Notes under the pieces: generated by a model | Told to the model about the DNA's origin: nothing | Database searches by the model: none | The model's input: the letters and a program-made list of their open reading frames with translations, nothing else | Part shown: positions 24,576 through 32,614 of the stretch, one piece after another | How positions within the stretch are numbered: position 1 is the first letter of the stretch | Layout of the letters: every line of letters starts with the position of its first letter | Made by a program: the position numbers and the translations under genes | Assembly (NCBI RefSeq): GCF_010104355.1 | Contig: NZ_CP044972.1 | Span: forward strand, 310,001-374,000 | Direction of reading: 5' to 3' | DNA: 64,000 nt | DNA from: Hydrogenophaga sp. PBL-H3 | GTDB taxonomy: Bacteria > Pseudomonadota > Gammaproteobacteria > Burkholderiales > Burkholderiaceae_C

Positions 24576-25709
24576 ATGATGATTGGCGTACCCACTGAGA
24601 CCACAGTGGGCGAAACCCGAGTGGCCGTCACGCCCGAGACGGCCAAAAAATACGTGGCCCAGGGCCACACCGTGCGCATTCAGTCCGGGGCCGGACTGGC
24701 CGCCAGCGTGACCGACGCGGCGTATACCGCCGTGGGGGCCGAGGTCACCGACGCAGCGGGTGCTCTGGGGGCCGACCTCGTGCTCAAAGTGCGAACGCCT
24801 TTCGACAACGAGCTGGTCCAGATGAAGCCGGGCGCCACCGTGGTCGGCATGCTCAACCCCTTCGACGCTGACGGCCTGCAGCGCATGGCACGTGCCGGTC
24901 TCACCGCGTTTGCCCTGGAAGCGGCTCCCCGCACCACCCGCGCGCAAAGCATGGACGTGTTGTCTTCCCAGGCCAACATTGCCGGCTACAAGGCCGTGAT
25001 GCTGGCGGTGCACCACTACCAGCGCTTTTTCCCCATGCTCATGACTGCGGCGGGCACCGTCAAGGCTGCGCGCGTCGTGATCCTGGGTGTGGGTGTGGCA
25101 GGCCTGCAGGCCATCGCCACGGCCAAGCGTCTGGGCGCGGTGATCGAGGCCTCCGACGTGCGCCCCAGCGTGAAGGAACAGGTGGAGTCGCTGGGTGGCA
25201 AGTTCATCGACGTGCCTTATGAGACCGCCGAAGAGAAAGAGGCGGCTGAAGGCGTGGGCGGTTACGCCCGGCCCATGCCGCCGAGCTGGCTGGAGCGCCA
25301 GAAGCTCGAAGTGGCCAAGCGCGTGGCGCTGGCCGACGTGGTGATCTCCACCGCGCTCATTCCCGGGCGCGCCGCGCCGGTGCTCATCACCGAAGACATG
25401 GTCAAGTCCATGAAGCCGGGCAGCGTGATCGTGGACATCGCCGCCGGCAAGGGCGCGGGCGGTGTCGGGGGCAACTGCCCGATCACCGAGACGGACCGCA
25501 CGGTGGTCAAGCACGGCGTGACCATCGTCGGCGAGACCAACCTGGCCGCCATGGTGGGGGCCGACGCCTCGGCGCTGTATGCGCGCAACGTGCTCGATTT
25601 CCTCAAGCTCATCGTCAACAAGGACGGCGCGCTGCACGTGGACATGGAAGACGACATCGTCGCGGCCTGCCTGATGGCGCAGGGCGGTGAAGTGAAACGC
25701 AAGAGCTGA
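24576..25709 (+). CDS. pntAA: Proton-translocating NAD(P)+ transhydrogenase, alpha subunit part 1
   Basis: 377 residues, the NAD(H)-binding domain I as a separate polypeptide: GVPTETTVGETRVAVTPE at the N-terminus, RAQSMDVLSSQANIAGYKA near 125, and Rossmann LGVGVAGLQAIATAKRLGA near 170. With PntAB and PntB it couples hydride transfer between NADH and NADP+ to proton movement across the inner membrane. GAGGAGA lies 5 bases before ATG 24576 (8 before a second ATG at 24579). First gene of a three-gene operon. Confidence 0.95.
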   Translation: MMIGVPTETTVGETRVAVTPETAKKYVAQGHTVRIQSGAGLAASVTDAAYTAVGAEVTDAAGALGADLVLKVRTPFDNELVQMKPGATVVGMLNPFDADGLQRMARAGLTAFALEAAPRTTRAQSMDVLSSQANIAGYKAVMLAVHHYQRFFPMLMTAAGTVKAARVVILGVGVAGLQAIATAKRLGAVIEASDVRPSVKEQVESLGGKFIDVPYETAEEKEAAEGVGGYARPMPPSWLERQKLEVAKRVALADVVISTALIPGRAAPVLITEDMVKSMKPGSVIVDIAAGKGAGGVGGNCPITETDRTVVKHGVTIVGETNLAAMVGADASALYARNVLDFLKLIVNKDGALHVDMEDDIVAACLMAQGGEVKRKS

Positions 25710-25731
25710 ACGAGACACCAAGGACAAGACC

Positions 25732-26058
25732 ATGGAAGCCGTATCCCCCACCGTTCTCAACCTCATCATCTTCGTGCTGGCCATCTACGTGGGCTACCAC
25801 GTGGTGTGGAACGTCACGCCCGCGCTGCACACGCCGTTGATGGCCGTGACCAACGCCATTTCGGCCATCGTGATCGTGGGCGCCATGCTGGCCGCAGCAC
25901 TCACCGAAACCAACCTGGGCAAGACCATGGGCGTGCTGGCCGTGGCGCTAGCCGCGGTCAACGTGTTTGGTGGTTTCCTGGTCACGCGGCGCATGCTGGA
26001 GATGTTCAAGAAGAAAGAACGCAAGGCGCCCGTGGCTGCCGAGGGAGCCTCCAAATGA
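25732..26058 (+). CDS. pntAB: Transhydrogenase alpha subunit part 2 (membrane segment)
   Basis: 108 residues with three membrane helices (about 10-28, 37-58, 62-83) and a charged Lys/Arg tail. It is the membrane part of the alpha chain, separate here as in many alpha- and betaproteobacteria, whereas it is fused to domain I in E. coli. Its stop overlaps the pntB start (ATGA at 26055). Confidence 0.94.
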   Translation: MEAVSPTVLNLIIFVLAIYVGYHVVWNVTPALHTPLMAVTNAISAIVIVGAMLAAALTETNLGKTMGVLAVALAAVNVFGGFLVTRRMLEMFKKKERKAPVAAEGASK

Positions 26059-27494
26059 GCATGAATCTGGTGACGCTGCTGTACCTGATTGCCAGCATCT
26101 GTTTCATCCAGGCCCTGAAGGGTCTGTCACACCCCACCACGTCCATTCGCGGCAACCTGTTCGGCATGACCGGCATGGCGATTGCCGTGCTGACCACCGC
26201 CGCGCTCATCGTCGAGCTCTCCGGCGGCAAGGCCGAAGGCATGGTCTGGGTGCTCGTAGGCCTGGTGGTGGGCGGTGGCGCTGGCGCCATCATGGCCAAC
26301 CGGGTCGAGATGACCAAGATGCCCGAGCTGGTGGCCTTCATGCACAGCATGATCGGTCTGGCGGCGGTCTGCATCGCCGTGGCCGTGGTGGCCGAGCCCT
26401 ACGCCTTCAACATCGTGCAGCGCGCGGCTGACGGCACAGTGCCGCCCATTCCGTTTGGCAACAAGATCGAGCTGTTCCTGGGCGCGGCCATCGGCGCCAT
26501 CACCTTCTCGGGCTCGGTCATCGCCTTCGGCAAGCTCTCGGGCAAGTACAAGTTCCGGCTGTTCCAGGGCGCACCGGTCAGCTTTGCCGGCCAGCACATG
26601 ATCAACCTGGTGCTTGGCCTGACCACAGTGGCCCTGGGCCTGGTGTTTGCCGTCACCGGCAACTGGACCGCCTTCGTGGCCATGATCGCGCTCTCGTTCG
26701 TGCTCGGCGTGCTGATCATCATTCCCATCGGCGGTGCCGACATGCCGGTGGTGGTGTCCATGCTCAACAGCTACTCCGGCTGGGCGGCCGCCGGCATCGG
26801 CTTCAGCCTGAACAACTCCATGCTGATCATTGCCGGCTCGTTGGTGGGCTCGTCGGGTGCGATCCTGAGCTACATCATGTGCAAGGCCATGAACCGCTCG
26901 TTCTTCAACGTGATCCTGGGCGGCTTCGGCGGCGAGGCGGCTACCGCTGCGGCGGGCAGCGCGGTGCAGCGCAACGTGAAGAGCGGCAGCGCCGATGACG
27001 CGGCCTTCGTGCTGGGCAATGCCGAGACCGTGGTGATCGTGCCCGGCTACGGCCTGGCCGTGGCGCGCGCGCAGCACGCCGTGAAGGAGCTGGCCCACAA
27101 ACTCACCGAGAAGGGCATCACCGTCAAGTACGCCATCCACCCGGTGGCCGGACGCATGCCGGGCCACATGAACGTGTTGCTGGCCGAGGCCGAGGTGCCG
27201 TACGACCAGGTGTTCGAGATGGAAGACATCAACGGTGAGTTTGGCCAGGCCGACGTGGCCATCATCCTGGGCGCCAACGACGTGGTGAACCCGGCCGCCC
27301 TGCAAAAAGGCAGCACGATCTACGGCATGCCGATCCTGGAGGCCTACAAGGCCAAGACGGTGATCGTGAACAAGCGCTCCATGGCCGCGGGCTATGCCGG
27401 CCTGGACAACGAACTCTTCTACATGGACAAGACCATGATGGTCTTTGGCGATGCGAAGAAGGTTGTGGAAGACATGACCAAGGCGATCGAATAA
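26055..27494 (+). CDS. pntB: Proton-translocating NAD(P)+ transhydrogenase beta subunit
   Basis: 479 residues: a membrane domain of eight or nine helices (about 1-260) and a C-terminal NADP(H)-binding domain with VVIVPGYGLAVARAQHAV near 318, HPVAGRMPGHMNVLLAEA near 350 and GANDVVNPAA near 396. The start at 26055 is set by the overlap with pntAB and GAGGGAG just upstream. A perfect hairpin terminator follows 28 bases after the stop. Confidence 0.96.
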   Translation: MSMNLVTLLYLIASICFIQALKGLSHPTTSIRGNLFGMTGMAIAVLTTAALIVELSGGKAEGMVWVLVGLVVGGGAGAIMANRVEMTKMPELVAFMHSMIGLAAVCIAVAVVAEPYAFNIVQRAADGTVPPIPFGNKIELFLGAAIGAITFSGSVIAFGKLSGKYKFRLFQGAPVSFAGQHMINLVLGLTTVALGLVFAVTGNWTAFVAMIALSFVLGVLIIIPIGGADMPVVVSMLNSYSGWAAAGIGFSLNNSMLIIAGSLVGSSGAILSYIMCKAMNRSFFNVILGGFGGEAATAAAGSAVQRNVKSGSADDAAFVLGNAETVVIVPGYGLAVARAQHAVKELAHKLTEKGITVKYAIHPVAGRMPGHMNVLLAEAEVPYDQVFEMEDINGEFGQADVAIILGANDVVNPAALQKGSTIYGMPILEAYKAKTVIVNKRSMAAGYAGLDNELFYMDKTMMVFGDAKKVVEDMTKAIE

Positions 27495-27522
27495 CGAATT
27501 CGCTGTCGGCGTGGGCGAATTT

Positions 27523-27560
27523 CAAGGGGGCGGGTGGCAACACCCGCCCCCTTGGTTTTT
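27523..27560 (+). terminator. Rho-independent terminator of pntAA-pntAB-pntB
   Basis: A perfect 14-bp GC-rich stem (27523-27536 with 27541-27554), loop GCAA, then GTTTTT. It begins 28 bases after the pntB stop and isolates the operon from fadD. The tetraloop is of the stable GNRA type. Confidence 0.93.
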
Positions 27561-27696
27561 GTAGCAAGCATCCTTCATTTGGTGTGCCTCGGCGCCGAGT
27601 CGTCAGAATGTCGTAAGGGAAAAACACGAGACGTGAACACCCCTTGCAGGCCGACAATGACAGGCTGCTTTCAATACCAAGTTCTGGAGATCACGC

Positions 27697-29385
27697 ATGA
27701 CCGCATCAACGGCCGAACGTCCCTGGTTGGGCTCGTATTCACCGGGTGTGCCCGCCGACATCGACGTGGCGCAATACAGCTCGCTGGTGCATCTCATGGA
27801 AGAGAGCTTCGGCAAGTTCGCCAGCCGGCCGGCCTACAGTTTCATGGGCAAGCAGATTTCGTTTGCGCAGACCGACAGCCTGTCTCTGGCCTTTGCGGCC
27901 TATCTGCAAGGTCTGGGATTGGTCAAGGGCGATCGTGTGGCCATCATGATGCCCAACGTGCCGCAGTACCCGGTGGCGGTGGCCGGCATCCTGCGCGCGG
28001 GTCTGGTGGTGGTCAACGTCAATCCGCTGTACACGCCGCGCGAGCTGGAGCACCAGCTCAAGGACTCGGGCGCCAAGGCCATCGTCATCATCGAGAACTT
28101 CGCCAGCACCTTGCAGCAATGCATCGCCAACACGCCGGTCAAGCACGTGGTGCTCACCGCCATGGGCGACCAGCTCGGCCTGCTCAAGGGCGCGCTGGTG
28201 AACTACGTGGTGCGCAACGTCAAGAAAATGGTGCCTGCTTTCAGCCTGCCGCAGGCCGTGCGCTTCAACGAGGCCATTGCCAAGGGCACGCGCGGCACGC
28301 TCAAGCGCCCCGACATCAAGCCCGACGATATGGCGGTGCTGCAATACACCGGCGGCACCACCGGCGTGAGCAAGGGCGCGGTGCTGCTGCACCGCAACGT
28401 GATCGCCAATCTGCTGCAGTCCGATGCCTGGAACGAACCGGTGATGAAGCGTGTGCCCGAGGGCGAGCAACCCACCAGCGTGTGCGCCCTGCCGCTGTAT
28501 CACATCTTTGCGTTCACGGTGAACATGATGCTGGGCATGCGCACCGGCGCCTTGAACATCCTGATCCCCAATCCGCGCGACCTGCCGGCGGTGATGAAAG
28601 AGCTGAGCAAGCACACCTTCCACAGCTTTCCCGCCGTCAACACGTTGTTCAACGGCGTGGCCAACCACCCCGATTTCAACACCGTGAACTGGAGCAACCT
28701 CAAGGTCTCGGTGGGCGGTGGCATGGCGGTGCAAGGCGCCGTGGCCAAGCTCTGGCTGGAGAAGACCGGCTGCCCCATCTGCGAAGGTTATGGCCTGTCC
28801 GAGACCAGCCCCTCGGCCACGTGCAATCCAACCACAAGCACGGCATACAGCGGCACCATCGGCCTGCCGCTGCCCAACACCCACATGAAGTGCCTGGACG
28901 ATGACGGGCGCGAGGTGCCGATGGGCCAGCCCGGCGAGATCGCCATCAAGGGGCCGCAGGTGATGGCCGGCTACTGGCAGCGGCCCGACGAGACCGCCAA
29001 GGTCATGACGCCAGACGGTTACTTCAAGACCGGCGACGTGGGCGTGATGGACGAGCGCGGCTACTTCAAGATCGTGGATCGCAAGAAAGACATGGTGCTG
29101 GTCAGCGGCTTCAACGTGTACCCGAACGAAGTGGAAGACGTGGTGGCGCAGTTGTCCGGTGTGATGGAGTGCGCGGTGGTCGGAGTGCCCGATGACAAGT
29201 CGGGCGAAGCGGTCAAGCTCGTCATCGTGAAGAAGGACGCGGCCTTGACCGAAGCCCAGGTGCGCGACTACTGCAAGGCCAACCTCACGGGCTACAAGCA
29301 GCCCAAGGTGGTGGAGTTCCGCGCCGAACTGCCCAAGACCCCGGTGGGCAAGATCCTGCGGCGCGAATTGCGCGACAAGAAATAG
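27697..29385 (+). CDS. fadD: Long-chain fatty acid-CoA ligase
   Basis: 562 residues of the adenylate-forming family. ATP/AMP motif YTGGTTGVSKGAVL near 211-224, GYGLSETSPS near 364-373, the hinge region KDMVLVSGFNVYPNEVED near 465, and the C-terminal catalytic Lys in KTPVGKILRREL near 546. Activates fatty acids with ATP and CoA for beta-oxidation. RBS TGGAGA precedes ATG 27697. The 202-base upstream spacer holds the pnt terminator and a 12-bp palindrome CTCGGCGCCGAG at 27588-27599. The last base of the stop is shared with the next GTG start. Confidence 0.93.
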   Translation: MTASTAERPWLGSYSPGVPADIDVAQYSSLVHLMEESFGKFASRPAYSFMGKQISFAQTDSLSLAFAAYLQGLGLVKGDRVAIMMPNVPQYPVAVAGILRAGLVVVNVNPLYTPRELEHQLKDSGAKAIVIIENFASTLQQCIANTPVKHVVLTAMGDQLGLLKGALVNYVVRNVKKMVPAFSLPQAVRFNEAIAKGTRGTLKRPDIKPDDMAVLQYTGGTTGVSKGAVLLHRNVIANLLQSDAWNEPVMKRVPEGEQPTSVCALPLYHIFAFTVNMMLGMRTGALNILIPNPRDLPAVMKELSKHTFHSFPAVNTLFNGVANHPDFNTVNWSNLKVSVGGGMAVQGAVAKLWLEKTGCPICEGYGLSETSPSATCNPTTSTAYSGTIGLPLPNTHMKCLDDDGREVPMGQPGEIAIKGPQVMAGYWQRPDETAKVMTPDGYFKTGDVGVMDERGYFKIVDRKKDMVLVSGFNVYPNEVEDVVAQLSGVMECAVVGVPDDKSGEAVKLVIVKKDAALTEAQVRDYCKANLTGYKQPKVVEFRAELPKTPVGKILRRELRDKK

Positions 29386-30140
29386 TGGCAGGCCCCACCG
29401 CCCTCGTCAGCGCCCTGCACGAAGAGCTGGCAGCCGTGCTGGCGCTTATGCCCGATGAGCAGCAGCAGATCGTGGGCGGACGCACCTTCTGGCGTGGTCA
29501 CCTGCACGGGCATGACGTGGTGGCCGTGCTGTCGGGCATTGGCAAGGTGGCCGCTGCCACCACGGCCACCGCCCTGATCGAGCGCTTCGGCGTGCAGCGC
29601 ATCGTGTTCACGGGCGTGGCCGGTGGCCTGGGGGATGGCGTCAACGTGGGCGACGTGGTGGTGGCGCAGCGCTTCCTGCAGCACGACATGGACGCCTCGC
29701 CGATCTTTCCGCGCTTTGAAGCGCCCGGTTACGGCCGCTCCACGTTTGAGGCCGACGCCTTGCTGACCGCGCAACTGGCGCAAGCGAGTGAGCAGGTGTT
29801 GCACACGCTGCCATCGCAACTCGGTGTGGACGTGTTGAATGCCTTCGGCCTGCGCACGCCACGGTGCCACCAGGGCCTGCTGATCAGCGGCGATCGTTTC
29901 GTCTCGACCAACGCCGAAAGTCAGGCCCTGCGCGATGTATTGCCCGGCGCGCTCGCGGTGGAAATGGAGGGTGCAGCGTTTGCCCAGGTGTGCCACGACT
30001 ACGGCGTGCCGCTGGCGGTGGTGCGCACCATCTCCGACCGCGCCGACGATGCGGCGCATGTGGATTTCCCGCGCTTCCTGCGCGAGGTCGCCAGCCGCTA
30101 CAGCGGCGCCATCATCGATGCGCTGCTGACGCAGCCCTGA
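29385..30140 (+). CDS. mtnN: 5'-methylthioadenosine/S-adenosylhomocysteine nucleosidase
   Basis: 251 residues from GTG 29385, which overlaps the fadD stop by one base. Catalytic residues of the family are visible: EMEGAAFAQVC (Glu near 188) and RTISDRADD (Asp near 213); FTGVAGGLGDGVNVGDVVVAQ lies near 71. It cleaves the glycosidic bond of methylthioadenosine and S-adenosylhomocysteine, recycling methionine and relieving methylation inhibition. Translational coupling with a fatty-acid activation gene is metabolically unexpected but common in this bacterial group as far as can be judged. Confidence 0.92.
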   Translation: MAGPTALVSALHEELAAVLALMPDEQQQIVGGRTFWRGHLHGHDVVAVLSGIGKVAAATTATALIERFGVQRIVFTGVAGGLGDGVNVGDVVVAQRFLQHDMDASPIFPRFEAPGYGRSTFEADALLTAQLAQASEQVLHTLPSQLGVDVLNAFGLRTPRCHQGLLISGDRFVSTNAESQALRDVLPGALAVEMEGAAFAQVCHDYGVPLAVVRTISDRADDAAHVDFPRFLREVASRYSGAIIDALLTQP

Positions 30141-30146
30141 GGCGGC

Positions 30147-31133
30147 CTACCGCAACCAGCCGCGCTTGCGGAAATACAGCATCGGCACCACGGCCGAGAG
30201 CACCATCAGCGCCAGCGCCACCGGGTAGCCGTATTGCCATTGCAGCTCGGGCATGAATGCGAAGTTCATGCCATAGCTGCTGGCCACCAGCGTGGGCGGC
30301 AGCAGCGAAACACTGGCCACCGAGAAGATCTTGATGATCTTGTTCTGGTTGATGTTGATGAAACCCACCGTGGCGTCCATCAAGAAGTTGATCTTGTCGA
30401 ACAGGAAGGCCGTGTGGCTGTCCAGCGAATCGAGGTCGCGCAGGATCTGGCGCGCGTCTTCAAACTGCTCGGCACTCAGCAGGCGGCTGCGCATCATGAA
30501 GCTGACCGCGCGACGCGTGTCCATCACGTTGCGGCGGATGCGGCCCGACATGTCCTCGTGGCGCGCGATGGCTGAGAGCGCCTCGCTCAGCAGGTTGTCC
30601 GAGGCGTTGCTGTTGAGCACCTTCTTGCTCACGGTTTCGATCTCGTCGTAGATGTCTTCCAGCGTGTCGGCGCAGTACTCGGCGTCGGCGTCGAACAGCA
30701 TCAGGAGCACGTCCTTGGCGTTCTCGATCAGGCCCGGCATGCGGCGCGCGCGCATGCGCAGCAGGCGGAACACCGGCACGTCCTCGTCGTGGATGGAGAA
30801 CAGCACACCCTGGCTCTTGAGGGTGTCGTTGTGCTCGTTCAAGATGAAGGCCACCCGCACCGCGCGCGGGTCCTCTTCGTCGTCGATCAAAAAGTCGGAG
30901 CGCACATGCAGTTCGCCGTTGTCTTCCTCGAAGAAGCGGGCCGACTCCTCAATGTCCTCGTCCATCGCGTCTTCGGGGATCGACAGGCCAAAGTGTTGCT
31001 TGACCCAGCGGCGCTCTTCGGGGGTGGGGTCTTCCAGGTCGACCCAGATTGGCTTGAATTGAGCGAGCTCTTCGAGCGACTCGATCTCTTCCTGGAAGAG
31101 GCGGCCATTGGCCAGGGTGAATACGTTGAGCAT
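30147..31133 (-). CDS. corA: Magnesium/cobalt transport protein CorA
   Basis: 328 residues. A large acidic cytoplasmic domain (about 1-260), the long stalk helix, then two C-terminal membrane helices with the selectivity motif SYGMNFAFMPE near 285 and a basic tail (YFRKRGWLR). Forms a pentameric Mg2+ channel. It converges on mtnN with only 6 bases between stops. The 207-base leader upstream holds a short reading frame and strong alternative RNA helices, described separately, which suggests control by magnesium or translation. GGGAG lies 7-11 bases before the ATG. Confidence 0.95.
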   Translation of the reverse strand: MLNVFTLANGRLFQEEIESLEELAQFKPIWVDLEDPTPEERRWVKQHFGLSIPEDAMDEDIEESARFFEEDNGELHVRSDFLIDDEEDPRAVRVAFILNEHNDTLKSQGVLFSIHDEDVPVFRLLRMRARRMPGLIENAKDVLLMLFDADAEYCADTLEDIYDEIETVSKKVLNSNASDNLLSEALSAIARHEDMSGRIRRNVMDTRRAVSFMMRSRLLSAEQFEDARQILRDLDSLDSHTAFLFDKINFLMDATVGFININQNKIIKIFSVASVSLLPPTLVASSYGMNFAFMPELQWQYGYPVALALMVLSAVVPMLYFRKRGWLR

Positions 31134-31153
31134 GGAGCGCTCCCGGCGAAGTC

Positions 31154-31308
31154 TGCTGTCTGAAAGGGCGGGCCGCGTGGGCGGGCCCGAGGGCGGTAAA
31201 GGTGCTTTCAGCCAGCAAGCCGCCCGATGCAGGTCGCCGCGCGGGCGGCGGCGATCAGACGGTGACGGGGGTGGCTGAAAGCACGCAACTGGGGGGCGTG
31301 CTGTCCAT
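31154..31308 (-). promoter_or_regulatory. corA mRNA leader with two mutually exclusive helices
   Basis: On the minus strand (mRNA sense) segment A GTGCTTTCAGCCA (31284-31272) is perfectly complementary over 13 bases to segment B TGGCTGAAAGCAC (31214-31202). Segment B, extended to TGCTGGCTGAAAG (31217-31205), is also complementary over 12 of 13 positions to segment C CTTTCAGACAGCA (31166-31154), which lies 21-33 bases before the corA ATG. A and C therefore compete for B. Segment A is inside a 17-codon reading frame (codons 9-13), so ribosome position can decide which helix forms. This is the layout of translation-dependent attenuation; the signal is unknown, magnesium being the obvious candidate. 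No match to a known riboswitch is recognised. Confidence 0.65.
31255..31308 (-). CDS. Putative corA leader peptide (17 codons)
   Basis: ATG 31308 with GGAGAG centred about 7 bases upstream opens a 17-residue frame, MDSTPPSCVLSATPVTV, ending in TGA 121 bases before corA. It contains a Pro-Pro pair at codons 5-6, a possible slow site, and its codons 9-13 form one arm of the 13-bp inverted repeat of the leader. Leader peptides of this size control Mg2+ transporters in enterobacteria (mgtL before mgtA), though no sequence similarity is claimed. Confidence 0.5.
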   Translation of the reverse strand: MDSTPPSCVLSATPVTV

Positions 31309-31339
31309 GAGGCTCTCCGTGGGTAAATTCGACCGGCGA

Positions 31340-31348
31340 ATTATGGCA
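31340..31348 (-). promoter_or_regulatory. Putative extended -10 promoter of corA leader
   Basis: Minus strand TGCCATAAT matches an extended -10 (TGnTATAAT) at 8 of the 9 positions including n. It overlaps the patatin stop codon and would start transcription near 31333, about 25 bases before the leader-peptide ATG. Confidence 0.35.
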
Positions 31349-32588
31349 CCGCTGCCGTTTCCGAAGGTGGCGCATGAGGTGCCATGAAGTGCATCAGTTC
31401 GTCCTTTCGACGCCAGGCATCGTGTTCGCCGAGTTCGATGAGGGCATGCACGAAACCGGGCTCGAACAGCAGGTAACTGGCCAGCGACGCGGCGCTGCCG
31501 GCCGCGCCCCGCGCGGTGTCCAGCGCGCCCAGTCCGACCAGGGTGTTGCGGGTGGGCGCAGGCAATTCGCCAATGTGCTTGCGCGCCAGCTCGTCGAGCG
31601 AAAAGCTGGGCTGAATGGCCAACACGTCGACCGGGCGGTAAGGCAGGGCCGCGGCCAGGGCCGGCGGCAGGCGCGACAAGGTCTGGCTCACGCGCTGGGC
31701 CTGCTCCACGTCGGCTTGCAAGGTGTCGTGAAACACGCTGGCCATGGCATGGCCTGCGATGGTGCCGGCCGTGGGATCGCCCGCCGTGCGCGCCACCATG
31801 CCCGAGCGCTGCGGCTGCCCCACGCCGATCACCAGCACGCGGCGCGCGCCGAAGTGGATGGCCGGCGACAGCGGCGAGAGCTGGCGCATCGAGCCGTCGC
31901 CAAAATGTTCCTTGCGGCCTTCGACCCACAGCGGCACCGATGGAAAGAGGAACGGGATGGCGCTGGACGCCATCAGGTGTTCGATCGTGATGGGCTGGAA
32001 AGTGGCCCGGCGTCCCGGGCGGTGCCACGGCTGCACCGTGTGGCCGGAGTGGGTCTGGCAGAAAGTCCAGTGTTCACCGGTCGTGTAGCTGGATGCGGTC
32101 ACGCCCAGCGCTTGAATGGCGCCTTGCTCCAGCGCGAACTCCAGGCCCGGCAGGTCGATTGCCCTGTGCAATGTGTTCACCAGCGGCAGCGTGTCCAGCA
32201 AAGCGCGGTGGCGCCGCACCTGGCGCGCCAGCGTCCAGCCCGCCACCACCCGGTTGGCGCGCACCCAGCCCGGCGCTTCCAGTCGGTAGACCTGCTCGGA
32301 ACGCAGTCCCATCCAGAACGTGGCGAGCCGCGGCAGCGCAGACAAGCCTTGCAAGGCGATGCTGCCCAAGTAGACCGCATTGAGTGCGCCGGCCGAGGTG
32401 CCGAACAACCATTGAAAGGGAAACACCTGGCTCCCGGCAGGCTGCATGGCGGCCAGCGCCTTGAGCACACCGGCCTGGTACGCGGTGCGCGCGCCGCCAC
32501 CCATCAACACCAACGCGCAGGCGTCGGGCCTCACGTCGTGTGAGGAGGGGGTCAGCATGTTGTGCGTGATGATGGTGTCGAGGGACAT
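31341..32588 (-). CDS. Patatin-like phospholipase family protein
   Basis: 415 residues. Oxyanion loop LVLMGGGARTAYQAGVLKA near 27-45, nucleophile elbow LFGTSAGALNAVYLG near 62-76, and the dyad Asp in FGDGSMRQLSPL near 215 (DGS in place of the usual DGG/DGA). Ser-Asp dyad lipases of this family hydrolyse phospholipids or neutral lipids. No signal peptide, so probably cytoplasmic or membrane-associated. It follows the hybrid kinase gene by 26 bases on the same strand. Confidence 0.88.
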   Translation of the reverse strand: MSLDTIITHNMLTPSSHDVRPDACALVLMGGGARTAYQAGVLKALAAMQPAGSQVFPFQWLFGTSAGALNAVYLGSIALQGLSALPRLATFWMGLRSEQVYRLEAPGWVRANRVVAGWTLARQVRRHRALLDTLPLVNTLHRAIDLPGLEFALEQGAIQALGVTASSYTTGEHWTFCQTHSGHTVQPWHRPGRRATFQPITIEHLMASSAIPFLFPSVPLWVEGRKEHFGDGSMRQLSPLSPAIHFGARRVLVIGVGQPQRSGMVARTAGDPTAGTIAGHAMASVFHDTLQADVEQAQRVSQTLSRLPPALAAALPYRPVDVLAIQPSFSLDELARKHIGELPAPTRNTLVGLGALDTARGAAGSAASLASYLLFEPGFVHALIELGEHDAWRRKDELMHFMAPHAPPSETAAVP

Positions 32589-32614
32589 GGGCGTCGGTGT
32601 CGAATGCAGAAGGC

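Noticed and set aside
25806-26054. Longer PntB starting upstream within pntAB
   Set aside because: The upstream part is an out-of-frame reading of pntAB; ATGA overlap and GAGGGAG define start 26055.
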